DNA from: Leisingera sp. S132
GTDB lineage: Bacteria > Pseudomonadota > Alphaproteobacteria > Rhodobacterales > Rhodobacteraceae
Direction: 5' to 3'
Length of the DNA stretch: 64,000 nucleotides
NCBI RefSeq assembly: GCF_025144465.1
Contig: NZ_CP083553.1
Location: 1,672,001-1,736,000 of the forward strand
Shown here: positions 1 through 8,142 of the stretch, one piece after another
Layout: the number at the start of each line of letters is the position of its first letter
How positions within the stretch are numbered: the first letter of the stretch is position 1
Program-made: the position numbers and the translations under genes
Notes under the pieces: model-generated
What the model saw: the letters and a program-made list of their open reading frames with translations, nothing else
Told to the model about the DNA's origin: nothing
The model's database searches: none

Positions 1-542
<542 letters not shown>

Positions 543-593
543 TCAGCCATCAAGAGAACGACGGAAATTGGGGTTTGAGAGTTAGGTTTTCTA

Positions 594-1472
594 ATGTCTA
601 AGAAAGTGACCAAACAGGGCTTGCCGCCGCTTGATTGGCTCAAGGTTTTTGAGGCTGCCGGCCGCCATGGCAGTTTCACCGCTGCGGCTGAGGAATTCGG
701 GTCAACCCAGGCCGCCGTCAGTCAGCGGATTCGCAACCTGGAATCCTGGCTGGGGCGGCAACTCTTCATCCGGTCGGCTCGCGGCGTGACATTGACAGTA
801 GATGGCGAAAGCTACCTGCCGCTGGTCCATGATTCCCTTCGTGCCCTGGAGCAGGGTACCGAAAACCTGTTTGGGCACAGTGTTCGGGAGTTGCGGATCG
901 CCGCTCAGCCATCGCATCTGGAAATGCTTTTACTGCCGAGGCTTACAGCGTTTTCCGAAAGTCATCCTGAGCTTCGTCTAGTCACGGAAACCGTGCCGAA
1001 ACGGTTGGATTTCGAAGCGGCGGACGGTGCATTGCATATCAGATATGGGCGCGGCAACTGGCAGGGCCGCGACGGTGTCCTGCTGGCAAATGAGGTTCTT
1101 CAACCGATGGCGGCCCCAGGTCATAGAGCCAACTGGCGCCAACTGCCGGCGATTGAGTTGCGCGGAGAACGGCCAGGCTGGAGCGAGTGGGCACGGGTGA
1201 CCGGAGAGCCGGCGCCTGAGGCCGGCCCGGTTTCGGTGGATTCCATGGCGCATGCCCTCCGGGCCGCCCGGCTTGGAATGGGGGTGGTTTTAGGATCCAG
1301 GGCGCTGGCTGCCAATCTGTTGCTGACCGGGCAATTGATCTGTTTGCCTGCCGCCGAATTGGCCACGATTGACGGTTATTGGCTGACCTGGCCGCCGAGC
1401 CTCGGTAAATCTCCGCGGCAAAAAACCCTTCTTTCCGCGCTTTCAGACGCACTGACACACCATGTGCAGTAG
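594..1472 (+). CDS. LysR-family transcriptional regulator
   Basis: 292 residues, the normal LysR length. A winged helix-turn-helix occupies residues ~12-70 (WLKVFEAAGRHGSFTAAAEE, then QAAVSQRIRNLESWLG), followed by a substrate-binding-like domain with GcvA-type character. It starts at ATG 594. It is transcribed away from the dioxygenase gene at 494, the classic arrangement in which a LysR protein controls its neighbour, so it may respond to a carnitine-type compound (inference). The effector cannot be read from sequence. It is followed by tRNA-Arg on the other strand. Confidence 0.85.
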   Translation: MSKKVTKQGLPPLDWLKVFEAAGRHGSFTAAAEEFGSTQAAVSQRIRNLESWLGRQLFIRSARGVTLTVDGESYLPLVHDSLRALEQGTENLFGHSVRELRIAAQPSHLEMLLLPRLTAFSESHPELRLVTETVPKRLDFEAADGALHIRYGRGNWQGRDGVLLANEVLQPMAAPGHRANWRQLPAIELRGERPGWSEWARVTGEPAPEAGPVSVDSMAHALRAARLGMGVVLGSRALAANLLLTGQLICLPAAELATIDGYWLTWPPSLGKSPRQKTLLSALSDALTHHVQ

Positions 1473-1500
1473 AGGAAGGTTTCGCAGAATGGGGAAAAAG

Positions 1501-1577
<77 letters not shown>

Positions 1578-1696
1578 GTTGTTAAGCCGGGGTATACCCG
1601 CGCTTGATTGCCTCTGCAACGGGAAAAACCGCCTGTTTCCAATTTCCTGCCATTCAGCGGATCAGGCGTGAACGGCATGGCAGCGTGCAAAAGAAA

Positions 1697-1721
1697 AAGC
1701 CTGCACCGGGTGGGCAGGCTT
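1697..1721 (-). terminator. rho-independent terminator of the MepK-like gene
   Basis: An 8-bp perfect stem (AAGCCTGC/GCAGGCTT) with a 9-nt loop lies 25 bases past the stop codon at 1746. On the minus strand it is followed by TTTTCTTTT. Confidence 0.8.
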
Positions 1722-1745
1722 GCATTCTTGCAATGGCTGATGGCG

Positions 1746-2315
1746 TTATCCGCGCCATGAGCGGACAACGCCGCAATCCATATGCACAAAATTCGAACGT
1801 TGGTATTTACCAACACCGCCGGCGTGGCATGCCTCAGCCGCTTGCGCCATCTGTGAAACCGAGCGGGAGGCCAAGCGAAGATCGGCAGCCTGGCCGCGCA
1901 TATGCAGCGAGTTTTTCGCCACTCCGCGGGAACGGCTGCGCAGCATGGCATTGGTTTTGGGGCTGCGATAGCCGGACAACAGCATATAGGGCTCGTTCAC
2001 ATCCAGCAGATTGTGGGAAGCCGCCATGATGTCAATGGTCCGCAGGTCCATGTTCTTGACTTCATCGGTACGCCAGTCCCGCATGAAGTGATTGATTTCC
2101 TTGACGGCGTCTTTGATGTAGTCACCGTCGATCCAATACACCATGTCCAGGCGCTCGCCAGTGCGGCCCGAATACATGCGGATCCGGCGGATATCACCGC
2201 CGCCGCGAAGGAAGCCTGCTGCATTGGAGAAAGTCGGGGCTGCTGCCACTGCGGTTGCAGCAAATACACCCAAAAGAGAACGCCGGGAAATCCCCGTGCC
2301 CGTGGTTTTTGCCAT
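1746..2315 (-). CDS. DUF882 / YcbK (MepK)-family murein endopeptidase-like protein with Tat signal
   Basis: 189 residues from ATG 2315. A GTG two codons upstream is possible but too close to the GGACGG ribosome site. The N-terminus carries a twin-arginine signal (SRRSLLGVFAA) and Ala-rich core, so the protein is exported folded. The peptidase M15/DUF882 domain follows, with zinc-ligand type motifs SLHMRGQAADLR and NFVHMDCG and the LLSGYRSPKTN loop. E. coli MepK (YcbK) cleaves the 3-3 peptide cross-links made by L,D-transpeptidases (established). Here an LdtD-like gene lies immediately divergent, mirroring the E. coli ycbB-ycbK neighbourhood. The family is clear; 3-3 specificity is inference. 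Confidence 0.88.
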   Translation of the reverse strand: MAKTTGTGISRRSLLGVFAATAVAAAPTFSNAAGFLRGGGDIRRIRMYSGRTGERLDMVYWIDGDYIKDAVKEINHFMRDWRTDEVKNMDLRTIDIMAASHNLLDVNEPYMLLSGYRSPKTNAMLRSRSRGVAKNSLHMRGQAADLRLASRSVSQMAQAAEACHAGGVGKYQRSNFVHMDCGVVRSWRG

Positions 2316-2662
2316 TGTCACTGCGCCGTCCCGTACGCTTTTAGTCCTGCCTATTGCCCGATGTTACGGGCACGTTAACGATCTCAGTTAACGTGCGGCA
2401 TGTATGGCACACAGAGAATCCTGATCCAACATTTCTTTGCCGCGCTGTAACGGATAGCCCGTTTTTCGGCGAATTTTTGCGCATAAGGGGAGGGCGAGGG
2501 AACTTTTCCCCGCGACTGTTGCAACGGGGTTTCATAGACGCGGCATTGCTGCATCAAAGCTGACTTTTCGCAATTGTGAATGGACAACAGCGGCTGGCAT
2601 TTACCAGAATTTCAGTTAGGCACTGCCAGAATTGACAAAAATCGGCGCAAGGACCGGAAATT
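2316..2662. other. 347-base divergent promoter region between mepK-like and ldtD-like genes
   Basis: No convincing ORF was found. It holds a perfect 10-bp inverted repeat at 2370-2396 (separate entry). It must contain promoters for both divergent genes; no unambiguous -35/-10 pair stands out. Confidence 0.5.
2370..2396. promoter_or_regulatory. 10-bp perfect inverted repeat, candidate operator
   Basis: GCACGTTAAC (2370-2379), 7-base spacer, GTTAACGTGC (2387-2396). It lacks a T-run on either side, so it reads better as a protein-binding palindrome than a terminator. It sits 55 bases upstream of the MepK-like start and 266 bases upstream of the LdtD-like start. Confidence 0.45.
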
Positions 2663-4291
2663 ATGACTCGTGCGATTGCAGGAAGCGTCTTGCCAGGGAT
2701 CAAAGCAGGGCTGTTTGCCCTGGCACTGGGCGGTTTGGCCGCCGGGTCTGTTTCCGGGTCAGCACAGGCTGAAGTTTCGGCAGCTTTCCGCCAAGCGGTC
2801 GCCGAGGCGGCTTACGGCAGCGACGCCGTCGCGGAATTCTACCGGAAAAACGGGTACCAGGCGATCTGGACCGGCCAGGATGACGCCTCTCTTCAGCGCC
2901 GCAATGCCCTTTTGGCAGCCTTGGGCGACACCCAGGCCCATGGCTTGCCGGACCGCTCTGCCGAGGTCAGCGCGCTGATCGAGCAGATGCGCAATGTGCG
3001 CACGACGCGTGACATCGGCAACGTTGAGGCCGCGCTGAGCCGGGCACTGGTCCAATATGCCACAGATTTGCAGACCGGACTGCTGGTTCCTTCGCAGATC
3101 GACGACGGCATGGTGCGCAAGAAACATTCCGTTGACGGGGCAACATTCCTGGCGGGGATCCGCGACGCCCAGCCATATTCTTATTTGCGCAGCCTGGTTC
3201 CGGCATCGCCGCAATACCGCGGGCTTATGCGGGAAAAACTGCGTTTGGAGCAGGTCATGGCTGCTGGCGGCTGGGGTCCGGCTGTGAACGCCAAGAAATT
3301 GGAGCGCGGCGATCAGGGGCCGGCAGTGGTTGCATTGCGCAACCGCCTGATGCTGATGGGCTATCTGCCGCGCAGCGCTGCGCGGACCTATGACGGGGCA
3401 ATGGAGAAGGCCGTGCAAAGCTTCCAGTCCGATCATGGTCTGGAAACAGATGGTGTGGCAGGAGCTGGCACCATTGATGAGATCAACAAACCGGTCAGTG
3501 CCCGGCTGAAGTCCATCATCATCGCGATGGAGCGGGAGCGCTGGCTGACGCCGGAGCGCGGCGAACGCCATATTTTGGTCAATCAGACCGATTTCACCGC
3601 CAAGATCGTCGACAATGGTGACGTGACTTTTGAAACCCGCTCGGTGATCGGCAAGAACACCCACGACCGCCGCAGCCCGGAGTTCTCAGACGAGATGGAG
3701 CATATGGTGATCAATCCGAGCTGGTATGTGCCGCGCTCGATCATCACCAAGGAATACCTGCCGAAGCTGCAGAACAACCCGAATGCCGTTGGCCACATCC
3801 AGATCACCGACAGCCGCGGCCGGGTGGTGAACCGCGGTTCTGCAGACTTCTCGCAATATACGGCGCGGAATTTTCCGTTCTCCATGCGTCAGCCCCCCAG
3901 CCGCAGCAACGCGCTGGGTCTGGTCAAATTCATGTTCCCGAACAAATACAATATCTATCTGCACGACACCCCGCAGAAGAGCCTTTTTGCCCGTGAGGTG
4001 CGCGCCTTTTCGCACGGCTGTATCCGTCTGGCTCAGCCGTTCGAATTTGCCTATGCGCTGCTGGCCAAGCAGACCGAAAACCCCAAGGATTTCTTTCACC
4101 GCATTCTGAATTCCGGCAAGGAAACCAAGGTCGAGCTTGAGACGAAGGTGCCGGTGCACATCATTTACCGGACCGCTGTGGTGTCCGGCAAAGGCCGCGC
4201 CGAATTCCGCCGGGATGTCTATGGCCGCGACGCCAAGGTCTGGGCTGCGCTGGAACGGGCAGGGGTGGTGCTGCCCAGCGTTCAGGGGTAA
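2663..4291 (+). CDS. L,D-transpeptidase, YcbB/LdtD family
   Basis: 542 residues. A signal peptide covers residues ~1-36. A scaffold domain follows, with a peptidoglycan-binding fold at ~205-275 (LERGDQGPAVVALRNRLMLM) and a YkuD catalytic domain at ~300-490. The catalytic signature SHGCIRL places the nucleophile at Cys453, with an upstream HDTPQKSLF capping-loop motif. The enzyme forms 3-3 (mDAP-mDAP) cross-links in periplasmic peptidoglycan. It is somewhat shorter than E. coli LdtD (615 aa). It is divergent from the MepK-like hydrolase that would cleave the same bond, and is followed within 40 bases by lpxD, linking wall and outer-membrane synthesis. The start is ATG 2663; an in-frame alternative was not evident. 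Confidence 0.92.
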   Translation: MTRAIAGSVLPGIKAGLFALALGGLAAGSVSGSAQAEVSAAFRQAVAEAAYGSDAVAEFYRKNGYQAIWTGQDDASLQRRNALLAALGDTQAHGLPDRSAEVSALIEQMRNVRTTRDIGNVEAALSRALVQYATDLQTGLLVPSQIDDGMVRKKHSVDGATFLAGIRDAQPYSYLRSLVPASPQYRGLMREKLRLEQVMAAGGWGPAVNAKKLERGDQGPAVVALRNRLMLMGYLPRSAARTYDGAMEKAVQSFQSDHGLETDGVAGAGTIDEINKPVSARLKSIIIAMERERWLTPERGERHILVNQTDFTAKIVDNGDVTFETRSVIGKNTHDRRSPEFSDEMEHMVINPSWYVPRSIITKEYLPKLQNNPNAVGHIQITDSRGRVVNRGSADFSQYTARNFPFSMRQPPSRSNALGLVKFMFPNKYNIYLHDTPQKSLFAREVRAFSHGCIRLAQPFEFAYALLAKQTENPKDFFHRILNSGKETKVELETKVPVHIIYRTAVVSGKGRAEFRRDVYGRDAKVWAALERAGVVLPSVQG

Positions 4292-4292
4292 A

Positions 4293-4330
4293 TGTCAGGC
4301 CCATACAGGATATTCTGAGAGGGCCTGACA
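4293..4330 (+). promoter_or_regulatory. hairpin overlapping the lpxD ribosome binding site and start codon
   Basis: A perfect 10-bp stem, TGTCAGGCCC (4293-4302) and GGGCCTGACA (4321-4330), with an 18-base loop. The Shine-Dalgarno GAGAGGG spans the loop/3'-arm junction, and the last stem base is the A of the lpxD ATG. The geometry suggests translational control of lpxD, or alternatively an ldtD mRNA 3'-end structure. It is not followed by a T-run. Confidence 0.55.
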
Positions 4331-5403
4331 TGTTCACAATCCGCCAGATTGCCGAGTCTCTGGGCGCGGATGCCGAGGGCGACCTCGACCTGCAAGTTGC
4401 ACAGGCGGCAGAGCCTCAGGATGCGCAGGCCGGCCAGCTGGCCATGGCAATGGCGCCGAAGTATGCCGACGGCCTGAAGGAAGGCCAGGCGCTGGCAGCC
4501 ATTCTTTGGGAGGGCGCGGATTGGCAATCGTTCGGGCTGAAGGCGGCAATCTTTGCCCCGCGTCCGCGCATGGCCATGTCAGGTGTGACGGCAATGCTGG
4601 ACCGCGGTCAGGGTTTTCCGCCGGGCATCCACCCTTCTGCCGTTATCGATCCTTCAGCGGTATTGGGTGAAGATGTCTCTGTCGGGCCGCTGGCCGTGAT
4701 CGGGGCGGGCGCCAGAATCGGCGCTCGGTCCGTCATTGGCCCGCACTGCTATGTCGGTGCGGATGCTGTTATCGGCGACGGCGCATACCTGCGCGAAATG
4801 GTTTCCATCTCCGCCCGTGCAACCATCGGCGCCCGTTTCCGCGCTCAGCCGGGGGCGCGGATTGGCGGCGATGGGTTTTCCTATGTCACGCCCGAAGTGT
4901 CCGGCGCGGAAAACGTGCGCAAGACCCTGGGCGACCAGGGCGAGGCCAAGGCGCAATCCTGGATCCGTATTCATTCGCTGGGCGCGGTCACAATTGGTGA
5001 TGATGTGGAGGTTGGTTCCAATTGCACCATCGACAATGGCACCATCCGCGACACGGTGATTGGTGATGGCAGCAAGCTCGACAACCTCGTGCATGTGGGC
5101 CACAACACCCGCGTTGGCAATGACTGCCTGCTGTGCGGCCAGACCGGGATCTCCGGGTCGGTGGACATTGGCAACAACGTTGTTCTGGGCGGCCAGTGCG
5201 GCGTGGTCGACAATATCTTCATCGGTGACGGGGTGATTGCCGGGGGCGGCACCAAGATCCTGTCCAATGTGCCCGCTGGCCGGGTCATCATGGGCTACCC
5301 GGCTGTCAAGATGGAGACCAACACCGAGATGTATAAAGCACAGCGCCGCCTGCCGCGTCTGATGCGTGACATCGAATTGTTAAAAAAGGCTGTTTTCAAG
5401 TAA
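4330..5403 (+). CDS. lpxD: UDP-3-O-(3-hydroxyacyl)glucosamine N-acyltransferase
   Basis: 357 residues, typical LpxD length. An N-terminal UDP-binding domain occupies ~1-95, then left-handed beta-helix hexapeptide repeats run from ~105 to 320 (IGARSVIGPHCYVGADAVIG and similar), with the catalytic-His context LDNLVHVGHNTRVG and a C-terminal helix ending LLKKAVFK. It transfers the second 3-hydroxyacyl chain from acyl-ACP to UDP-acylglucosamine in lipid A synthesis, in the cytoplasm. It is followed 48 bases later by an acyl carrier protein and a ketoacyl synthase gene rather than the usual fabZ-lpxA-lpxB, which suggests a dedicated acyl supply. The start codon is covered by the hairpin at 4293-4330. 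Confidence 0.95.
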   Translation: MFTIRQIAESLGADAEGDLDLQVAQAAEPQDAQAGQLAMAMAPKYADGLKEGQALAAILWEGADWQSFGLKAAIFAPRPRMAMSGVTAMLDRGQGFPPGIHPSAVIDPSAVLGEDVSVGPLAVIGAGARIGARSVIGPHCYVGADAVIGDGAYLREMVSISARATIGARFRAQPGARIGGDGFSYVTPEVSGAENVRKTLGDQGEAKAQSWIRIHSLGAVTIGDDVEVGSNCTIDNGTIRDTVIGDGSKLDNLVHVGHNTRVGNDCLLCGQTGISGSVDIGNNVVLGGQCGVVDNIFIGDGVIAGGGTKILSNVPAGRVIMGYPAVKMETNTEMYKAQRRLPRLMRDIELLKKAVFK

Positions 5404-5451
5404 CCGTCGAATACCTACATCAGCCTCAGGCAGAACATCGGGGATCTTTAC

Positions 5452-5709
5452 ATGAGCACGCAGGATAAGGTCATTGCAATCATTGCCGAACAGGCGGTTC
5501 TGGAACCGTCGGATGTGACCCTCGACAGCACGCTAGCGGATCTGGGAATCGACAGCCTGGGCGTGGTCGAGAGCATCTTTGCGATCGAAGAGGAGTTCGA
5601 CATCTCGATCCCCTTCAATGCCAATGAGCCGGAGAAAAGCGACTTCGATATCTCCAATGTCGCGGCCATTGTTGCCGGGATCGACAAGCTGGTTCTGGAA
5701 AAAGCGTAA
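5452..5709 (+). CDS. acyl carrier protein (lpxD-associated, not the housekeeping AcpP)
   Basis: 85 residues. The phosphopantetheine site is LGIDSLGVVE with Ser35. The sequence around it (IDSLGVVESIFAIEEEFDI) resembles specialised carriers such as AcpXL more than AcpP. It lies between lpxD and a beta-ketoacyl-ACP synthase gene, 6 bases from the latter, so the two are cotranscribed. Likely role: carrying a hydroxyacyl or elongated chain for lipid A or another envelope lipid (inference). It is too divergent from AcpXL by eye to assign that name. Confidence 0.88.
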   Translation: MSTQDKVIAIIAEQAVLEPSDVTLDSTLADLGIDSLGVVESIFAIEEEFDISIPFNANEPEKSDFDISNVAAIVAGIDKLVLEKA

Positions 5710-5715
5710 AGCTTC

Positions 5716-6924
5716 ATGAAACGTGTCGTTATTACCGGGGCTGGAACCATCAATGCCCTGGGCCATTCGGTGCCCGACACGCTAGCTGCCATGCGCGAGG
5801 GCCGTTGCGGTATCGGTGAATTGGACTTCCGCGATGTAGAGCGGCTGGCCATCAGAATCGGCGGCCAGGTCCGCGGCTTTGAGGCCGAGGGCCGTTTCAA
5901 CCGCCAGCAGATGAGCCTCTATGACCGGTTCACCCAGTTCACCCTGACCGCTGCCAAGGAAGCCATTGAAAAGTCCGGATTGGAGTTCCATGGCGAGCTG
6001 TCAGCCAAGGCCGGTGTGGTTCTGGGCAATTCCGGCGGCGGCATGCAGACGCTGGATGAAAATTACCGCAGCGTTTACGAGGACGGCAAGAACCGGGTGC
6101 ATCCGTTTGTCGTGCCCAAACTGATGAACAATGCAGCGGCCGGCCATGTGTCGATGCAGTTTAATCTCAAGGGGCCGAGTTTCACCGTATCCACGGCCTG
6201 CGCGTCTTCCAATCATGCGATGGCGCAGGCGTTTCAAATGGTGCGCTCCGGAATGAGCCCGGTGATGATCACAGGCGGATCGGAATCCATGCTGTGCTTT
6301 GGCGGAGTGAAAGCCTGGGAAGGCCTGCGGGTGATGTCCAAGGACGCCTGCCGCCCGTTCAGCGCCAACCGCAACGGCATGGTGCAGGGTGAAGGCGCTG
6401 GCATTTTCGTGTTTGAAGAGTATGAGCACGCCAAGGCGAGGGACGCCGAAATCCTATGCGAGGTCATTGGCTTTGCCATGTCTTCGGATGCAGCGGATAT
6501 TGTTATGCCCAGCAAGCAGGGGGCAGCGCGGGCCATTGCGGGCGCGCTGCAGGATTCCCGCATCGACGCCTCAGAGGTCGGCTATATTAACGCTCACGGC
6601 ACCGGTACGGCGGCCAATGACAAGACGGAATGCGCTGCGGTCGCGGATGTGTTCGGGCCGCACGCTGACAGCCTGATGATATCCTCCACCAAGTCCATGC
6701 ACGGCCACCTGATCGGCGGCACCGGCGCGGTGGAGCTTCTGGCCTGCATCATGGCGCTGCGCGACGGGGTGATTGCACCGACCATCGGCTATGAGGAGCC
6801 CGATCCGGAGTGTGCGCTCGACGTCGTCCCGAACGAAGCACGTGAAGCCAGGGTTGAGGTGGCCTTGTCCAACGCCTTTGCCTTTGGGGGATTGAACGCG
6901 GTTCTGGCACTGCGCAAGGTCTGA
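5716..6924 (+). CDS. beta-ketoacyl-ACP synthase (FabF/KAS II family)
   Basis: 402 residues with the complete KAS Cys-His-His triad: nucleophile Cys162 in VSTACASSNHAM, His in NAHGTGTAAND, His in MHGHLIGGTGAVE. It condenses malonyl-ACP with an acyl chain, in the cytoplasm. The ATG at 5716 is 6 bases after the acp stop. In the gene set lpxD-acp-KAS it probably elongates a chain carried by the adjacent ACP for lipid A, analogous to the FabFXL enzymes of rhizobia (inference). A polyketide-like or capsule lipid role is the alternative. Confidence 0.9.
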   Translation: MKRVVITGAGTINALGHSVPDTLAAMREGRCGIGELDFRDVERLAIRIGGQVRGFEAEGRFNRQQMSLYDRFTQFTLTAAKEAIEKSGLEFHGELSAKAGVVLGNSGGGMQTLDENYRSVYEDGKNRVHPFVVPKLMNNAAAGHVSMQFNLKGPSFTVSTACASSNHAMAQAFQMVRSGMSPVMITGGSESMLCFGGVKAWEGLRVMSKDACRPFSANRNGMVQGEGAGIFVFEEYEHAKARDAEILCEVIGFAMSSDAADIVMPSKQGAARAIAGALQDSRIDASEVGYINAHGTGTAANDKTECAAVADVFGPHADSLMISSTKSMHGHLIGGTGAVELLACIMALRDGVIAPTIGYEEPDPECALDVVPNEAREARVEVALSNAFAFGGLNAVLALRKV

Positions 6925-6940
6925 TGAGCTTAAACAAAAA

Positions 6941-6967
6941 ACGCCGCGGCCCTTGGGCGCGCGGCGT
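6941..6967 (-). terminator. bidirectional terminator between KAS and ialB-like genes
   Basis: An 8-bp stem (ACGCCGCG/CGCGGCGT) with an 11-base loop. On the minus strand it is followed by TTTTTTGTTT, so it is mainly the terminator of the gene at 6990-7646, and it may also end the lpxD-acp-KAS transcript. Confidence 0.8.
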
Positions 6968-6989
6968 AATGTTTGGCTGATATCAGACG

Positions 6990-7646
6990 TTACTGTTTGA
7001 CGACGTCAACCACGTCATAGCCGGCGGTAAAGCCGCTCAGCGACAGTTTCATCTCGACAACCTGGTCCGGTGCCGGTGCCGGGCGCAGCGACAGAACGGC
7101 CTCTTTGCCTTTTTTGAAGGCATCGATGTCGCTCTGGGTCAGCCCGATCTGAGCGACGCAGCCCAGTGGGTTGCAGAAGGAATAGTTGTAGCGCTTGGCA
7201 GGCGCGCCATCGATGGAGATGGTCAGCGCTGCCGGCAGCAGGGTTTCCAGCGGTACGATCACAGTTGCGCCGGCAACCGCCTGGCCGCCTTGCTGTTCGA
7301 TACGGAACAGGGACACCTCAGCCATCGGGTTGCCCTGCGGCCCGGCCAGAACCTGCAACAGCGAGCAGGGGTCGTTTTCCTGTTCGGTCCGGATACAGGC
7401 AAGATCCCAGTCGCCGTGTTTTTCCTTGGAGTAGCGGTCGCCCAGTCTGGGGCCGTCATTTACCGGTTCGCCCAGGTCCAGCAGCTGATCTGCAGTCGAT
7501 CCCGATTGCTCTGCCTGCTCCGCGGTTTCCGCCTCTGCGGCCTGTTCCGTGGTGCTCGTGTCTTCTGTGGTCGCTTCCTGCGCCGCCAGCGGCGCGGTCA
7601 TGGCCAGCATCGCGGCAAGCGTGATCGGGGTCAGGGACTTCAACAT
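6990..7646 (-). CDS. invasion-associated locus B (IalB) family periplasmic protein
   Basis: 218 residues. A signal peptide covers ~1-22 (ending APLAAQ), followed by an acidic Thr/Glu/Ala-rich linker of ~40 residues and then the IalB domain (HGDWDLACIRTEQENDPCSL, later YNYSFCNPLGCVAQIGL) with four cysteines that probably pair. Named after Bartonella IalB, the family is widespread in free-living alphaproteobacteria, where its function is unknown; the name does not imply virulence. It is monocistronic, with its own terminator at 6941-6967. Confidence 0.85.
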   Translation of the reverse strand: MLKSLTPITLAAMLAMTAPLAAQEATTEDTSTTEQAAEAETAEQAEQSGSTADQLLDLGEPVNDGPRLGDRYSKEKHGDWDLACIRTEQENDPCSLLQVLAGPQGNPMAEVSLFRIEQQGGQAVAGATVIVPLETLLPAALTISIDGAPAKRYNYSFCNPLGCVAQIGLTQSDIDAFKKGKEAVLSLRPAPAPDQVVEMKLSLSGFTAGYDVVDVVKQ

Positions 7647-7781
7647 GAATGCCTCATTTTTTTAAAGACGCTGCCAACGCATGTAGCACGCCGCCCAGAC
7701 GGTGTCAGGCCCATTACGCGGGATTGGCGGGGAATTCCGCGCACCGCAACTCAGTTGCAGAAGTCTCTGAAAAAATGCAAA

Positions 7782-7805
7782 AAAGGGAACCGGCTGGTCC
7801 CCTTT
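7782..7805 (-). terminator. orphan minus-strand terminator-like hairpin
   Basis: AAAGGGAACC / GGTCCCCTTT with tetraloop GGCT and one mismatch; A-run on one side, T-run on the other. It lies 136 bases upstream of the IalB-like start, so it would stop transcription arriving from the right before that gene. Confidence 0.6.
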
Positions 7806-7997
7806 CTCGCGTTTGCATCTCCCCGTCGGACTGGCCGACTTAGTTATTGCGTAGGACGTTACGAAAGGGCTGGCCATCGGTCAACATCCAAGTTCAAAAA
7901 AAAACCAGGCTGGCCGCATTTCATGAAAATTGAAGACTTTGGGCTGAGTGGACAGGGGAATATGCCCGTTTTACAGGCAGTCATTGCCCAAAAAGAA

Positions 7998-8018
7998 GGC
8001 CGTGCACGAGGCACGGCC
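7998..8018 (-). terminator. orphan minus-strand terminator-like hairpin
   Basis: A perfect 8-bp GC-rich stem with a 5-base loop, followed on the minus strand by TTCTTTTT. No minus-strand gene precedes it. Confidence 0.55.
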
Positions 8019-8142
8019 AGTCTGACAGGGAGGAAATGTCCGCCACGGCAACCGCTTTTGCAGGGGCGGGCAAGATTAACTATCGCATCCAAAAGTTAAC
8101 TTTGTATTGTTATCCACAGGAAAAAGAACAGGCAGGGCGAGC

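Larger units (their letters stand above)
7647..8142. other. 496-base intergenic region with two minus-strand terminator-like hairpins
   Basis: No supported ORF. Hairpin one, 7782-7805 (10-bp stem, one mismatch, GGCT loop), continues on the minus strand into TTTTTTGCATTTTTT. Hairpin two, 7998-8018 (GGCCGTGC/GCACGGCC), continues into TTCTTTTT. No annotated gene would be terminated by either from upstream, so one or two minus-strand small RNAs are possible. The herA-like promoter lies near 8100 (AT-rich TTGTATTGTTATCC). Confidence 0.4.

Noticed and set aside
5452-5709. Naming the acyl carrier protein AcpXL
   Set aside because: The gene order recalls the AcpXL system but the sequence similarity visible by eye is limited and the partner genes fabZXL, adhXL and lpxXL are missing.
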